Assembly: GCA_009840005.1 (NCBI GenBank)
Contig: VXOR01000009.1
Span: 8,621 to 72,620 of the forward strand
Direction of reading: 5' to 3'
From: Gemmatimonadota bacterium
Lineage (GTDB): Bacteria; Latescibacterota; UBA2968; UBA8231
DNA: 64,000 nt
This document shows, piece by piece, positions 19,471-28,218 of the stretch (position 1 is the stretch's first letter; every line of letters begins with the position of its first letter). Position numbers and translations under genes: made by a program. The notes below the pieces were generated by a model. The model worked only from the letters and a program-made list of their open reading frames with translations. It was not told where the DNA came from and ran no database searches.

Positions 19471-19499
19471 AAAAAGCTCCTCCTGTTACCGGAGGAGCT
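19471..19499 (-). terminator. rho-independent terminator
   Basis: On the minus strand AGCTCCTCC pairs with GGAGGAGCT (9 bp, 7-nt loop), followed by a T run (complement of 19471-19475). It lies 32 bp beyond the stop of the lipoprotein gene at 19532 and separates it from the small membrane protein/holA unit. Confidence 0.85.
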
Positions 19500-19531
19500 C
19501 TATGCAGTGCAGCGGGCAGCGGACGCAACTA

Positions 19532-19981
19532 TTACTTGGCTTCCCACTTGAGCGGGAACGGTTCGGTCTTGTCGGCCCTCTGCCACAGCAGCTCTAGGTT
19601 GCCATATATCTTAGTGAATTCTTCTTCGACGCGCCCAATGCTCTTTTGGGCATTGGGCACAAAGGTCGGGAAGTCTGGCTCGACCAGCTTGCGCATCGCC
19701 GCCTTCAAGGCCCGCTTCTTGGCGTTGTGCAAGGCCCGGAGGCGCTTGTCTTCGAGTTCGACCTTCTCCAACTCATCGAGCAAGGTCTGCATGACCTGCT
19801 CGACATCGTGGGCCTGAGAAGTCATGCCCTCGGTCGTTAAGTAGCGCTGATAGCGCATTAGCTGTTGGCTATGGCTTTCCAAGCCTTGCAAGGTCTGGAT
19901 ATAAGGGGTCAGCTCATCTTTTTTGCCCTCACAGGCCAAAAGCCCACTGACGAGCGCGAATAGGATTAAATTTTTATACAT
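19532..19981 (-). CDS. helical lipoprotein of unknown function
   Basis: 149 aa from ATG 19981; GGAGG lies five bases upstream and overlaps an alternative ATG at 19993. The N-terminus MYKNLILFALVSGLLAC is a lipoprotein signal with lipobox LLAC. The mature part is charged and helical (two long helices, about residues 35-95 and 110-135), with no family I recognise. It is followed by a strong terminator, so it ends its own transcript. Location in the cell envelope is inferred from the lipobox. Confidence 0.7.
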   Translation of the reverse strand: MYKNLILFALVSGLLACEGKKDELTPYIQTLQGLESHSQQLMRYQRYLTTEGMTSQAHDVEQVMQTLLDELEKVELEDKRLRALHNAKKRALKAAMRKLVEPDFPTFVPNAQKSIGRVEEEFTKIYGNLELLWQRADKTEPFPLKWEAK

Positions 19982-20025
19982 GGTCTCCTCCATTTCCTAA
20001 AGACATTACCACTATAAGCCCCAAC

Positions 20026-20895
20026 CTAATAATCTGTCGAGTATGCGTCAAATGGATGGCGGCAGCGATAGAGCACCGCGTTTAATTCGCCGCCCAACAA
20101 TAATGAAAAAGCCAGCAAGTACGCAGACAGCAAGAGGATGATGGCAGTCCCGAGCACGCCATAGATGATATTGTAATAGCTGAACCGCTCGATGTAATCC
20201 AAGGCAATGGCAATGACCCCAGCCAGCCCAGAAAACATCATACTCCCCGGCAACACGTCCCACCAGCGCAGGCGCACGGCGGGCATGATGTAGTAAATAC
20301 AGGCGGCCGTGGCGACCATGCCGATCACGACCACTGCGCGCCTCAACAAGGCCACCAACGGAGAAAAGTGAGAGGAAGCCCAATAGCCTCGCAGCCAACT
20401 CTCGACGTGTTCGCCGAATATAATGAGGTTCAAGAAAAAAACGAAAGAAATTCCCAAGACCACGATTAAGGCGAGCGAAAGAATGCGCCGCTTGTAAAAG
20501 GACCGATGCTCTTGCACGCCGTAGGCCCGGTTGAGCGCCATCATCGTAGTGGACATGCTGGCCGACGCCGGCCAGATGACGCCCAAGAACCCGATGACGA
20601 ACAAACTTTGCGACGAGAGAAAGCTGATATTGTCTTCGACAGCTTCCAGCAGTGGGATAGGGATGACAATACCCAAAATTTCGAGTACTGTGATGAAATC
20701 CTCCGACGATATGCCCAAGAATCCCAATAGGGCCGTCAGAACGAGAATACCCGGGAAAACGGCAAATATAAAGTCAAAGGCCATGGCCGGGGCCGCGGTT
20801 GTGCAATCGTGGCGATACGTGGCCACCACGGCATCGCGGCCAACTGCTAGATAGAAGGCGACCCGGCTTCTAAGAGCCTCTCTCACTGTGACCAC
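20026..20895 (-). CDS. YihY/BrkB family inner-membrane protein
   Basis: 289 aa with six hydrophobic segments. The family pattern is visible: an N-terminal amphipathic part, AMAFDFIFAVFPGILVLTALLGF, the WPASASMSTTMMALNRAYGV segment typical of YihY proteins, and PGSMMFSGLAGVIAIALDY, ending in a short soluble tail. The family is often mislabelled ribonuclease BN; its function is unsettled. The start is a GTG, giving 26 bp overlap with hisN upstream, so the two are co-transcribed. Confidence 0.82.
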   Translation of the reverse strand: MVTVREALRSRVAFYLAVGRDAVVATYRHDCTTAAPAMAFDFIFAVFPGILVLTALLGFLGISSEDFITVLEILGIVIPIPLLEAVEDNISFLSSQSLFVIGFLGVIWPASASMSTTMMALNRAYGVQEHRSFYKRRILSLALIVVLGISFVFFLNLIIFGEHVESWLRGYWASSHFSPLVALLRRAVVVIGMVATAACIYYIMPAVRLRWWDVLPGSMMFSGLAGVIAIALDYIERFSYYNIIYGVLGTAIILLLSAYLLAFSLLLGGELNAVLYRCRHPFDAYSTDY

Positions 20896-21658
20896 CCAGA
20901 TACCCTATGATGGACTCGAAGAGATACCCATTGGAAGAGAAGGCGTCTTTGCCGTATATCGTCGGCACCCCCTGCCAATCGGTAAAGGTGCCTCCAGCTT
21001 CCTGCAGAATCGGCAGCAATGGCCCGCAGTCCCACGGATTCATAATGGGGTCAAAGCTGGCCTCGGCCCGGCCAGTGGCCACGAGGATGTGGCCGTAACA
21101 ATCGCCCCACCCCCGGCGCAGCCGAGTGCTGGCGACTAGCTTCTGCCACTCCTGTTCGCGGCCTTGTTCCGCAAAGCTCGGCCACGACGTATAACAGATA
21201 CAGGCCTGGCCTAACTCAGCTACCGAGGACACTGCCGCCCGTCGGCCATTCCACCAGCAACCCTCGCCTTTAGCGGCCCACACCATCTCGTCGAGGGCTG
21301 GCATATAGCAACAGCCTACATCAACCCCATCCGGCCCTTCCCGCGCGATGAGCACTCCGTAGAGCGGCACCCCTTGGACAAAGGATTTTGTCCCGTCAAT
21401 GGGATCGATAATCCAGCGCGTGCTGGAGCTTCCCTCGACCCGGCCAAATTCCTCGCCGATAATCCCATCGTCGGGATAGGCCCTAGCCAACAAGTCCCGT
21501 ATCTTAGCCTCGGCTTCGCGGTCGGCGACGGTCACTGGTGATAGGTCTTCCTTCCACTCGGCGTGGATTCCCGACTGGAAGTAGCGCAAAGTGATCTTGC
21601 CCGCTTGCCAAGCCGCATCTACTGCAAAATCCAAGCAACTCCCCAGCGACGCGCTCAA
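20870..21658 (-). CDS. hisN: inositol-phosphatase family enzyme, probable histidinol-phosphatase
   Basis: 262 aa. The metal sites of the IMPase fold are clear: GEEFG, WIIDPIDGTKSFVQG and PWDCGPLLPILQEAGG. The stretch WGDCYGHILVATGRAEASFDP is characteristic of HisN-type histidinol-phosphatases rather than SuhB, so I favour HisN (histidine synthesis), but an inositol or other phosphomonoesterase role cannot be excluded. Translation starts at a TTG that overlaps the stop of the preceding isomerase-like gene (TTGA), a coupling arrangement. Confidence 0.8.
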   Translation of the reverse strand: MSASLGSCLDFAVDAAWQAGKITLRYFQSGIHAEWKEDLSPVTVADREAEAKIRDLLARAYPDDGIIGEEFGRVEGSSSTRWIIDPIDGTKSFVQGVPLYGVLIAREGPDGVDVGCCYMPALDEMVWAAKGEGCWWNGRRAAVSSVAELGQACICYTSWPSFAEQGREQEWQKLVASTRLRRGWGDCYGHILVATGRAEASFDPIMNPWDCGPLLPILQEAGGTFTDWQGVPTIYGKDAFSSNGYLFESIIGYLGGHSERGS

Positions 21659-22488
21659 CCCAAAATCTCTCGGCGCAAGTCGGTGAGTAGTTGCAGAGCC
21701 GCGCGGATATCTCCGACTTGGTCCGGGGCGTATTCGCGCTCAATGGTTAGCGGCCCCTCGTATCCCAAATCGCGCAACTTCAAGAGGAAGGCCCTGATGT
21801 TGACGTCGCCTTGGCCAAGCGGCGCATCCTCGTACCACGGCTGGTCCGGGAGGCGCTCAATCGCGGCGTCTTTGCAGTGTACGCTGCGGACGAAGCGACC
21901 CACCTGATCCAATGCCTCTAGCGGCGGGCCGGCTTGGTAGAGGATCATATTGGCCGGGTCAAAATTGACCGCGAGGTTCTGGCGATCGACAGCTTCGATA
22001 AAGGTGAGAAGTTCAGCGGCGGTCTCTTGACCGGTTTCCAAGTGAAAATACTGTCCGTGCCCCCGGCAGTGATCGCACACCATGCGTGCAACTTCGACGA
22101 CCGCGGCAAAATCCGAATCCGACGCCTCCGGCACAAAGCCCAAGTGCATGCCGACAGCATCTACGCCTAGCGCAGCAGCAAAGTCCGCGATAGCCAAAGT
22201 CTCTTCGAGCCGGTACTCCCGGCGCTCTAAAGGCACGAGTCCGACCGTTTGCTGGGCGATTTCCGGCGTGGTGTAATCGTCGTCGGGAAAACCAGCGAAA
22301 ACCACGCTAATTTCGATTCCAGCCGCGGCGAACTGGGCCTTGATTTCCGCTGTTTTCTCTGCCGTGCGAAAATCGCGGCCCGGAGCGTGCAAATGCACGG
22401 TGGAAACTCCCAACTCCTTCACCGAATCCAATCCAGCCCCCAAGCCCTCGTCAATCGAGGTAAATATACCTGTTGCCCATTTGTCCAT
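21655..22488 (-). CDS. sugar phosphate isomerase/epimerase-like TIM barrel protein
   Basis: 277 aa from ATG 22488; GGGAGAGGA precedes it and the upstream in-frame part runs into the terminator hairpin, so it is excluded. The xylose-isomerase-like barrel shows the usual metal ligands: a Glu in YFHLETGQE, an Asp in AVNFDPANMIL, a His in RSVHCKDA and a Glu in PLTIEREYA. These enzymes isomerise or epimerise keto-sugars or inosose-type substrates; the exact substrate is unknown. It is coupled to hisN by a TTGA overlap. Confidence 0.8.
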   Translation of the reverse strand: MDKWATGIFTSIDEGLGAGLDSVKELGVSTVHLHAPGRDFRTAEKTAEIKAQFAAAGIEISVVFAGFPDDDYTTPEIAQQTVGLVPLERREYRLEETLAIADFAAALGVDAVGMHLGFVPEASDSDFAAVVEVARMVCDHCRGHGQYFHLETGQETAAELLTFIEAVDRQNLAVNFDPANMILYQAGPPLEALDQVGRFVRSVHCKDAAIERLPDQPWYEDAPLGQGDVNIRAFLLKLRDLGYEGPLTIEREYAPDQVGDIRAALQLLTDLRREILG

Positions 22489-22518
22489 TTCGGTCCTCTC
22501 CCATTTGGTTGCAGACAA

Positions 22519-22556
22519 ATTAAAAGAGGGGACAGCCAAGCCATCCCCTCTTTGGT
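22519..22556 (-). terminator. rho-independent terminator
   Basis: On the minus strand AAAGAGGGGA pairs with TCCCCTCTTT, followed by TTAATTT. It lies between the 51-codon gene (stop at 22572) and the isomerase-like gene (start 22488), so it ends transcription from the sigma-factor side. Confidence 0.75.
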
Positions 22557-22571
22557 AAATCTACGCGCCGC

Positions 22572-22727
22572 TCATCTCCTCGCGCTCCCTTCCTTTTCGT
22601 TGCGCCGCGTTCCCTCGGCCTGGGCAGCGTCCAAAACGGCCCGCACCCGCTGGCGAAAATTTTTGATCTGATCATCTACTTCATCTATAGAATTCAGTAG
22701 ATCCTCCTCAACTGCATCTTCTGGCAT
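22572..22727 (-). CDS. small acidic/basic helical protein, unknown
   Basis: 51 aa starting MPEDAVEEDLLNSIDEV and ending in a basic Arg/Lys-rich tail (TRRNEKEGSARR). AGGAG lies six bases before ATG 22727. It sits between the sigma factor and a strong terminator on the same strand. The predicted structure is one amphipathic helix. I do not recognise a family; the ribosome site and the position immediately before a terminator support it as a real gene. Confidence 0.5.
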   Translation of the reverse strand: MPEDAVEEDLLNSIDEVDDQIKNFRQRVRAVLDAAQAEGTRRNEKEGSARR

Positions 22728-22779
22728 GGCATACTCCTGCGACTATTGGGGAGCAGGGGAGCCTTGTGGGGGGGCATCT

Positions 22780-23640
22780 TCAAGCGCGGCTGTAGGAACG
22801 CAGATGATCGCAGCGACTGGGGTGGCGCAAGCGGTGTAGTGCTTTCTCCTTGATTTGCCGGACTCGCTCGCGCGTAAGCCCAAAGCGCATACCAATCTGG
22901 TCTAAGGTCATAGGCTCTTCCCCATTCAACCCAAAGTAGAGACGGAGAATCTCGGCCTCGCGTCCGATGAGTCTATTCAGAGCCGTGTCAATCTGACCGC
23001 GCAGACAGCCGCGCATCACTTGGTTTTCAGGGGACTCTTGCCGCTCGTCTGGCAGCACGTCTAGCAGACTGTGATCTTCTTCGCCGAGAAAGGCCGCGTC
23101 AAGCGACCGCATCGAGCGACTACACATTAAGGTCTCCTTGACCTCTTCAACCGGGACATCGAGCTGCTCGGCGATAGCTTCGGGGTGGGGATCGTCAGTG
23201 CGCTCTTGCTGCAAGACGCGGGAAGCTTTGGATATCTTGTAGAGCAAACCGATCTTGTTCAGCGGCAGGCGGACCGTACGCGACTGTTCAGCTAGCGTCT
23301 GTAGGATGGCTTGGCGGATCCACCAAACGGCATAGGAGATGAACTTGAACCCTTTGTCTTCGTCAAAGCGCTCGGCGGCTGTGATCAATCCCATGTTCCC
23401 AGCACTGACCAAATCGGCGAGAGGGACACCGCGATTTTGGTATTCCTTTGCCACGCTGACCACGAAGCGCAAATTCGCTTCGACTAAGCGATTGCGTGCG
23501 CCTTCATCCCCTTGCTTGATTTTCCGCGCTAGATTGACCTCATCGGCCGGGGAGAGTGGCTTGGAATGGGCAATTTCAGCCAGATAACTCCCGAGGCAAT
23601 CTTCCATATCCCAAAATGGAGCTTTAGTCATACCCGACAT
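22780..23640 (-). CDS. rpoD: RNA polymerase sigma factor, RpoD/SigA type without region 1.1
   Basis: 286 aa sigma-70 protein. Regions 1.2 (LGSYLAEIA), 2.1-2.4 (NLRFVVSVAKEYQNRGVPLADLV..., GFKFISYAVWWIRQAI), 3 and 4.2 (MTLDQIGMRFGLTRERVRQIKEKALHRLR) are all present, including the helix-turn-helix that reads -35 boxes. There is no region 1.1 or long insertion. Primary sigma factors of Bacteroidota and relatives have this short form, so this may be the housekeeping sigma; a group 2 sigma is the alternative. GAGGAT lies six bases before the ATG. Confidence 0.85.
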   Translation of the reverse strand: MSGMTKAPFWDMEDCLGSYLAEIAHSKPLSPADEVNLARKIKQGDEGARNRLVEANLRFVVSVAKEYQNRGVPLADLVSAGNMGLITAAERFDEDKGFKFISYAVWWIRQAILQTLAEQSRTVRLPLNKIGLLYKISKASRVLQQERTDDPHPEAIAEQLDVPVEEVKETLMCSRSMRSLDAAFLGEEDHSLLDVLPDERQESPENQVMRGCLRGQIDTALNRLIGREAEILRLYFGLNGEEPMTLDQIGMRFGLTRERVRQIKEKALHRLRHPSRCDHLRSYSRA

Positions 23641-23759
23641 GGAACCATCCTCTTCGTTTAGAGTGGGGAGGAAAAGGAAAGCTACACGTGCTTCAAACTA
23701 AAAATTGTTTATAACTTAGCCGGGGGCACAAAACCTGTCAAGCAATTTCTCCCAAACCC

Positions 23760-24473
23760 CTAAGCCCCCGTAAGTGCGCTTAAAACAGACTGTTGCACAG
23801 CCAGTAGGCGCTTTATGCCCACCGCCGCCAAGTCGAGCAACTCAATGGCCTGCACACGGGTAAAGGGACGCCCCTCGGCCGTGCCTTGGATTTCGACGAT
23901 CCCTCCCGAGCCGGTCATAACGACGTTCATATCGGTTTCGGCGCGGCTATCTTCCTCATAGCATAGATCTAATAAGGAATGGTCTCCCACTACTCCGACG
24001 CTAACAGCGGCGACCTGATCTACGAGCACAGCGCTTTGCCGCGCCTGCAACGCCTCTACTAAAGCTACATAAGCCCCTGTTATTGAGGCCGTGCGCGTGC
24101 CGCCATCCGCCTGTATGACATCGCAATCGACATACAGCGTCCGCTCGCCTATTTGCTCCAAATCCACTACCGATCGCAGAGATCGACCGATTAGGCGCTG
24201 AATTTCGCGCGCCCGACTATTGGGTTCACGAGCCACTCGGCGCGTAGAGGATCCAGGAAGCATGCTGTATTCCGCAGTCAGCCAACCCTTGCCAGTCCCC
24301 ACCAGAAAGGGCGGCACCCCATCGACGGACGACACTGTGCAGAGCACCTTTGTATCGCCTATTTCGATCAGGGCCGATCCGGCCGCCGTTTTCAGGTACC
24401 CCGGGGAAATCTGCACCGGCCGCAACTGAGCGGGCTGGCGTCCATCGCTGCGCTTCCAGCTCGTCTCACTCAT
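23760..24473 (-). CDS. rph: ribonuclease PH
   Basis: 237 aa, standard length. RNase PH trims the 3' ends of tRNA precursors by phosphorolysis. Family signatures seen are [48 protein letters not shown], the phosphate site [19 protein letters not shown], and [20 protein letters not shown]. Its start overlaps the end of the DnaC-like gene by 8 bp. Confidence 0.96.
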   Translation of the reverse strand: MSETSWKRSDGRQPAQLRPVQISPGYLKTAAGSALIEIGDTKVLCTVSSVDGVPPFLVGTGKGWLTAEYSMLPGSSTRRVAREPNSRAREIQRLIGRSLRSVVDLEQIGERTLYVDCDVIQADGGTRTASITGAYVALVEALQARQSAVLVDQVAAVSVGVVGDHSLLDLCYEEDSRAETDMNVVMTGSGGIVEIQGTAEGRPFTRVQAIELLDLAAVGIKRLLAVQQSVLSALTGA

Positions 24474-25293
24474 TGAGATGCATCCTATAATCAGGACCGT
24501 CCATGGGGATCGATTGGCACATCTCTGCTAGGCGCGAATAGATGCGACCTTTGGCTAGGTGCTTGAGTTCTTCGAGGGGCTGGTTGGTGGTAACAACCGT
24601 GAATCGCTGGTCGCCGTAGCGGGCATCTACGAGATCGTAGAGCATTTCTATTTCCCATTCGGTCCCCCGCTGGATGCCGAAGTCATCTAGGACGAGGTAG
24701 GGCATATTGCACAACTCTTCGAGCATTGACCAAGTGTGGCCATAGCGCTCGCTATCGGCTGAATAGGTATCACGCAATTTCTGAAAGTACGTGCGCGACA
24801 GACTGAGAAAGCGGCCCGGTTTGGTCCAGCGCAACATGAGTTCGTTGAGTGTAATGCAGCCCATCAAGGTCTTGCCCGTGCCGGGATTGCCGTGGAGAAG
24901 ATAGCCGCGCTTAGGCTCTGCTGATGCATCGATCAAGTCTTGGTGAATGCGGAGATAAACCGTAGTCGCTAGGTCGATCGGCGTCCCATCTGGTGCCGCC
25001 ATGCGGAAGTCATCGACGAACTTCCACTTGTAGCGCTCGGGGATATCGGCTTGGCGAAACAGGCGATTGGTTTCCGTCATTTTACGGCGATAGGGACGGC
25101 AGGGACACCACTGGTTGCGCGAATCGTCGTCCCAGTACTGGTAGGGTGCCCTCCCCCCACACCGACACTCGACGCACTCGCAAAGCCGCAGCGTACCATA
25201 ACGGCCCACTTTGACTATCGGGTCATAGTACAGACCTCCACCACTGCACTTAGAACAGCGCATCGTGGCCTGGTTGGACACTGGCAAACTCAC
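24466..25293 (-). CDS. DnaC/DnaI-like AAA+ ATPase with N-terminal zinc fingers
   Basis: 275 aa. Walker A is [12 protein letters not shown], Walker B is [16 protein letters not shown], and sensor 1 is [11 protein letters not shown], a pattern typical of replicative helicase loaders (DnaC, DnaI) and IstB. The first 70 residues carry cysteine pairs ([20 protein letters not shown]) that could bind one or two zinc ions, as in Bacillus DnaI. No transposase is adjacent, so a helicase-loader-like role is more likely than IstB. It overlaps smpB by 4 bp (ATGA-type junction) and rph by 8 bp. Confidence 0.8.
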   Translation of the reverse strand: MSLPVSNQATMRCSKCSGGGLYYDPIVKVGRYGTLRLCECVECRCGGRAPYQYWDDDSRNQWCPCRPYRRKMTETNRLFRQADIPERYKWKFVDDFRMAAPDGTPIDLATTVYLRIHQDLIDASAEPKRGYLLHGNPGTGKTLMGCITLNELMLRWTKPGRFLSLSRTYFQKLRDTYSADSERYGHTWSMLEELCNMPYLVLDDFGIQRGTEWEIEMLYDLVDARYGDQRFTVVTTNQPLEELKHLAKGRIYSRLAEMCQSIPMDGPDYRMHLNE

Positions 25294-25769
25294 TGGTGGC
25301 GCTCCTTGAGGGCCCGGGCGACATCGCGGTCGGCTTGGCGTTGGGCCAAAGCCTGACGCTTGTCGAATTGCTTTTTGCCGCGGACCAGCGCCAATTCCAC
25401 CTTAGCTCTGCCGCGTTTGAAGTAGATCTTTAGCGGCACCAAGGTAAGGCCCTGTTGTTGCGTCCTTCCGGTCAGTCGGCGGATTTCACTGCGGTGCAAG
25501 AGCAATTTGCGCACGCGCTCTGGGTCGTGGTTGAAACTGTTGCCGCGCTCGTACTGGGCGATGTGGACATTGTGCAGGAAAACTTCGCCTCTTTCAACTA
25601 GAGCGAAGCTGTCCTTGAGGTTGGCGCGCCCGGCGCGCAACGACTTGACCTCTGTGCCGCGCAGGACAATGCCAGTCTCGTAGTGGCCCATCACCTCGTA
25701 GTCGTGCCGGGCTTTGCGATTTTGCACTACTATTGACTCGCGCTTGGCACCACTTTCCGTTTTGGCCAT
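25290..25769 (-). CDS. smpB: SsrA-binding protein
   Basis: 159 aa. SmpB escorts tmRNA to stalled ribosomes; tagged products are degraded by ClpXP, both subunits of which are encoded nearby. Signatures are NRKARHDYEV, YETGIVLRGTEVKSLR, AYERGNSF-like (QYERGNSFNHDPERVRKLLLH) and the basic C-terminal tail after LVRGKKQFDKRQ. No tmRNA gene was recognised in the window. Confidence 0.96.
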   Translation of the reverse strand: MAKTESGAKRESIVVQNRKARHDYEVMGHYETGIVLRGTEVKSLRAGRANLKDSFALVERGEVFLHNVHIAQYERGNSFNHDPERVRKLLLHRSEIRRLTGRTQQQGLTLVPLKIYFKRGRAKVELALVRGKKQFDKRQALAQRQADRDVARALKERHQ

Positions 25770-25797
25770 AACTGTCTATTTCACCAAAGGAACGGGC

Positions 25798-25826
25798 TTG
25801 ACGACTACAAGCCTCGCGTTTAATTT
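25798..25826 (+). promoter_or_regulatory. promoter of tRNA-Leu
   Basis: TTGACG (25798-25803) and TAATTT (25821-25826) with a 17-bp spacer, placed 13 bp before the mature tRNA 5' end, as expected for a tRNA promoter. Confidence 0.65.
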
Positions 25827-25839
25827 GTGCTGTTCACTT

Positions 25840-25926
25840 GCCGAAGTGGCGAAATTGGTAGACGCGCATGGTTCAGGACCATGTGGGGGCAACCCCGTGG
25901 AGGTTCGAGTCCTCTCTTCGGCACCA
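25840..25926 (+). tRNA. tRNA-Leu (anticodon CAG)
   Basis: 87-nt class II tRNA. The acceptor stem GCCGAAG pairs with CTTCGGC. The anticodon loop is TTCAGGA with anticodon CAG. There is a long variable arm (TGGGGGCAACCCCG) and a T-loop GGTTCGAGTCC. The discriminator is A and the terminal CCA is encoded in the DNA (25924-25926). T-rich sequence follows. Confidence 0.95.
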
Positions 25927-26053
25927 TTTTTTGCTTCTTTTTTGTCCCTAACTAAATTTAATCTACACGCCTTGTTCCAACCCGCGCAAGGGACTGCCTA
26001 CACGCGCAACAACCCCTGCCTTCAATATATACAACTCGCGAAAGGATATCTCT

Positions 26054-26431
26054 ATGGCTCACTTTCTGCACACCCGCATCCGCGTCGGTGATCTCGAACG
26101 CTCTATTGAGTGGTATTGCACTCACCTCGGCTTTGAGGTCCGGAGCCGCTCCGATAAGTCGCCCGCTGGCAATCAGATCGTTCATCTTGAACTGCCCGGC
26201 AATGAACACACCTTAGAGCTGACCTACTCCGCTGATTATCAACTCGCCGTCCCCGAAGATCTCATGCACCTCGCGATCGCGGTCTCCGATCTGATCGGCT
26301 TTTGCGACACTTTGGAAAACAACGGGATCGAAATATGGCCTGGCGATTGGCGCACGACCTTTCCCACCGGCCGCAAGATGGCCTTTATCGACGATCCCGA
26401 CGGTTACGAGATCGAGCTACTCGAAGATTGA
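26054..26431 (+). CDS. gloA: glyoxalase I-like VOC family protein
   Basis: 125 aa, VOC fold (two beta-alpha-beta-beta-beta units). Starting MAHFLHTRIRVGDLERSIEWY, it keeps the four metal ligands of GloA: His6 in FLHTRI, a Glu in TLELTY, a His in LMHLAIAV and a Glu in GYEIELLE. It probably isomerises the hemithioacetal of methylglyoxal and a thiol to the lactoyl thioester. AAAGGA precedes the ATG. Its 3' end overlaps the DUF815 gene tail to tail by 28 bp. Related dioxygenases or resistance proteins share the fold. Confidence 0.85.
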   Translation: MAHFLHTRIRVGDLERSIEWYCTHLGFEVRSRSDKSPAGNQIVHLELPGNEHTLELTYSADYQLAVPEDLMHLAIAVSDLIGFCDTLENNGIEIWPGDWRTTFPTGRKMAFIDDPDGYEIELLED

Positions 26432-27876
26432 TTGGAATCGCCCTTGTCGCGCAAGTACTGCGGCAAGTAGGCGTCGACGAAGTCCCGCGCCGTCCGGCCT
26501 CCGACTAAATCGTGGTTGTGTCGCATCCGCCAAACCTCGAAAGCGGCCAATAAATCTTCTTCTGGCAGGTCGATCCCTGCCCGACGTGCATAGGACAGAA
26601 CCATGGCGCGATATTGCTGCCGACTAGGCAGATCGAGGAAGACTTTGAGGGCAAAACGGTCGTCTAGCGCCCGCTCCTGATCAAGACGTTGCAGTTGTTG
26701 AGGGTCGTAGAATTCGGCCTGAATACCTTGGTTGACCCGGTTGGGGCGCTCGTCGTCTATCTGCATCTGGCCCAGCCCTTGCGGACGCTCGCCCTCCCGG
26801 TCGACTAAGTCCTTGTAGTTGGAGGTCGCATAGAAAACCAAGTTGTCCGGACATGCTTCGAGCCCTCCGTCGAGCGTCCGCGAGAGCAGGTGCAGGCTGT
26901 TGTCGCCCCGGTCCAGAGAGACATTGTCCAGCACGCCCACAAAGCGCTGGCAACGCCCCCGGACGAGGGCAAAGAGATCGGGTAACAGATGGTAACAAGA
27001 CGGGGCGATTTCGACGGCGCGCAGGCCTTGATCAAAGAACTTTCCCACTAAGGCCCGTATCAGCGTCGATTTGCCGCCGCCTCGCGGTCCCCAGATCAGC
27101 GCGTTGTGCGCCCGATAACCGGCGAGAAAATGACGCGTATTTTCCTCAAGGACTTGGATTCTCGCTTCGTTGCCCTCCAGCCAGCCGAGGGGAAATTCCG
27201 CGAAGTGGCGAATGGGGTCTAAGCTGGGTTTGGCCCCCCTGTCGCCCAAGCGAAAGGCCGGGAACCGGCGCAGCGCCCCCCGCCCGTGCTCGCGTATCAA
27301 GCACCCGAGCGCCTCAGCCAACTCAGCCCAATTCTCGCTGCGAGCAAAACGCTCTTTCATTTGGCCAACGGCTGAGGGTTCCCCCCCATCCCCGGGCATG
27401 GGGGCCAAGGACTCCGCGTCGTTGCCGATCAGCCGCAGCCATACCCCCCAAGGGGGACGGGCCAAGACCGCTGCACTTTGCAAGTCGCGGCACGCAACTT
27501 GGCGCAGTGCAGCGGGAACATCGGCTGGAGCTTGCTCTTCGCAAGCGCGCAAAAACGAGTGTCGGCCATCGAAGAGCCGGTTGAGCAGCAGTCCTTGTAA
27601 ATCCGGTGCGCCACCGCCCCAATCGCCGTTGAGCGCCGCCGTGAGGAGCACATCGGAGCAACGCTGATGTTGCGCGGCCAACTCGTCCGCCGTGCGCTGT
27701 GCCTCTTTACCCGCCACCAGCCTATCGGCACACGCCTGAGCACAGCGCAGCAAGGAACGCAACTGCTCAATCTCAGCGGGCTCAAGTAGCTGGCTGAAGG
27801 AGGAAAACCGGTCCAAAGCAGTCAGCATGGCTTCGACTTGACCGGCAATCTGTAATGTCTCTTCGCTCCTCGTCAT
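26404..27876 (-). CDS. DUF815 family AAA+ ATPase
   Basis: 490 aa. The C-terminal half (about residues 220-480) is a DUF815 P-loop module: ALIWGPRGGGKSTLIRAL (Walker A), FVGVLDNVSLD (Walker B position), FYATSNYKDLV (sensor 1) and ALDDRFALKVFLDLP, followed by GRTARDFVD. The N-terminal 200 residues are helical and not conserved in motifs I know. Proteins of this family are widespread; their function is not established. An Asn follows the Walker B Asp where Glu is common (DN instead of DE), which could affect hydrolysis. Confidence 0.85.
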   Translation of the reverse strand: MTRSEETLQIAGQVEAMLTALDRFSSFSQLLEPAEIEQLRSLLRCAQACADRLVAGKEAQRTADELAAQHQRCSDVLLTAALNGDWGGGAPDLQGLLLNRLFDGRHSFLRACEEQAPADVPAALRQVACRDLQSAAVLARPPWGVWLRLIGNDAESLAPMPGDGGEPSAVGQMKERFARSENWAELAEALGCLIREHGRGALRRFPAFRLGDRGAKPSLDPIRHFAEFPLGWLEGNEARIQVLEENTRHFLAGYRAHNALIWGPRGGGKSTLIRALVGKFFDQGLRAVEIAPSCYHLLPDLFALVRGRCQRFVGVLDNVSLDRGDNSLHLLSRTLDGGLEACPDNLVFYATSNYKDLVDREGERPQGLGQMQIDDERPNRVNQGIQAEFYDPQQLQRLDQERALDDRFALKVFLDLPSRQQYRAMVLSYARRAGIDLPEEDLLAAFEVWRMRHNHDLVGGRTARDFVDAYLPQYLRDKGDSNQSSSSSIS

Positions 27877-27982
27877 CTCAATGCAAAACCTAATTGACCT
27901 GAGTTATATAATTCGCTGCCAGATGGGAACGAACTGCAATGCCGTAACTTCTTGGGAGGCAACCAGTAGTGAAGAAAAAAAC

Positions 27983-28056
27983 TACCCCCGGGCGGATTCG
28001 AACCGCCGACCCACAGATTAGGAATCTGTTGCTCTATCCTGCTGAGCTACGGGGGC
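27983..28056 (-). tRNA. tRNA-Arg (anticodon CCT)
   Basis: 74-nt tRNA on the minus strand. The acceptor GCCCCCG pairs with CGGGGGT (a G-U at the first pair). The D-arm is GCTCAGCAGGATAGAGC, the anticodon stem-loop CAGATTCCTAATCTG has anticodon CCT, and the T-arm is GGCGGTTCGAATCCGCC. CCA is not encoded (GTTTTT follows), unlike the tRNA-Leu and tRNA-Lys genes of this window. Confidence 0.95.
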
Positions 28057-28077
28057 TATAGGAGGGGCGCTATTCAT

Positions 28078-28104
28078 ATTATACTGCGCGAGACTCAAAG
28101 TCAA
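28078..28104 (-). promoter_or_regulatory. promoter of tRNA-Arg
   Basis: On the minus strand TTGACT (28104-28099) and a perfect TATAAT (28083-28078), spacer 15 bp, 22 bp upstream of the tRNA 5' end. The spacer is short but the -10 box is ideal. Confidence 0.6.
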
Positions 28105-28129
28105 ATGCCCGAGTTTTTTATCGCATGTG

Positions 28130-28157
28130 TTGACACCAAATTAAACTGGCCTAATTT
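28130..28157 (+). promoter_or_regulatory. promoter of the act-sco-cox operon
   Basis: TTGACA (28130-28135) and TAATTT (28152-28157) with a 16-bp spacer, 61 bp before the actA ATG. It is the only good plus-strand promoter I see before the respiratory operon and is back to back with the tRNA-Arg promoter. Confidence 0.6.
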
Positions 28158-28218
28158 ACAAGATTGTTTTGGTCATAAGGCCAGCTTTATGCAACTTCAG
28201 CTAAACTAATATCAAAAT

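Noticed and set aside
23708..23741. TTGACA and TATAAA boxes upstream of the sigma factor
   Set aside because: Each box is good alone but the spacing is about 21-22 bp, too long for a standard promoter.
26853..27584. 243-codon plus-strand open frame
   Set aside because: Antisense shadow of the DUF815 ATPase, with biased Arg/Pro/Ala composition.
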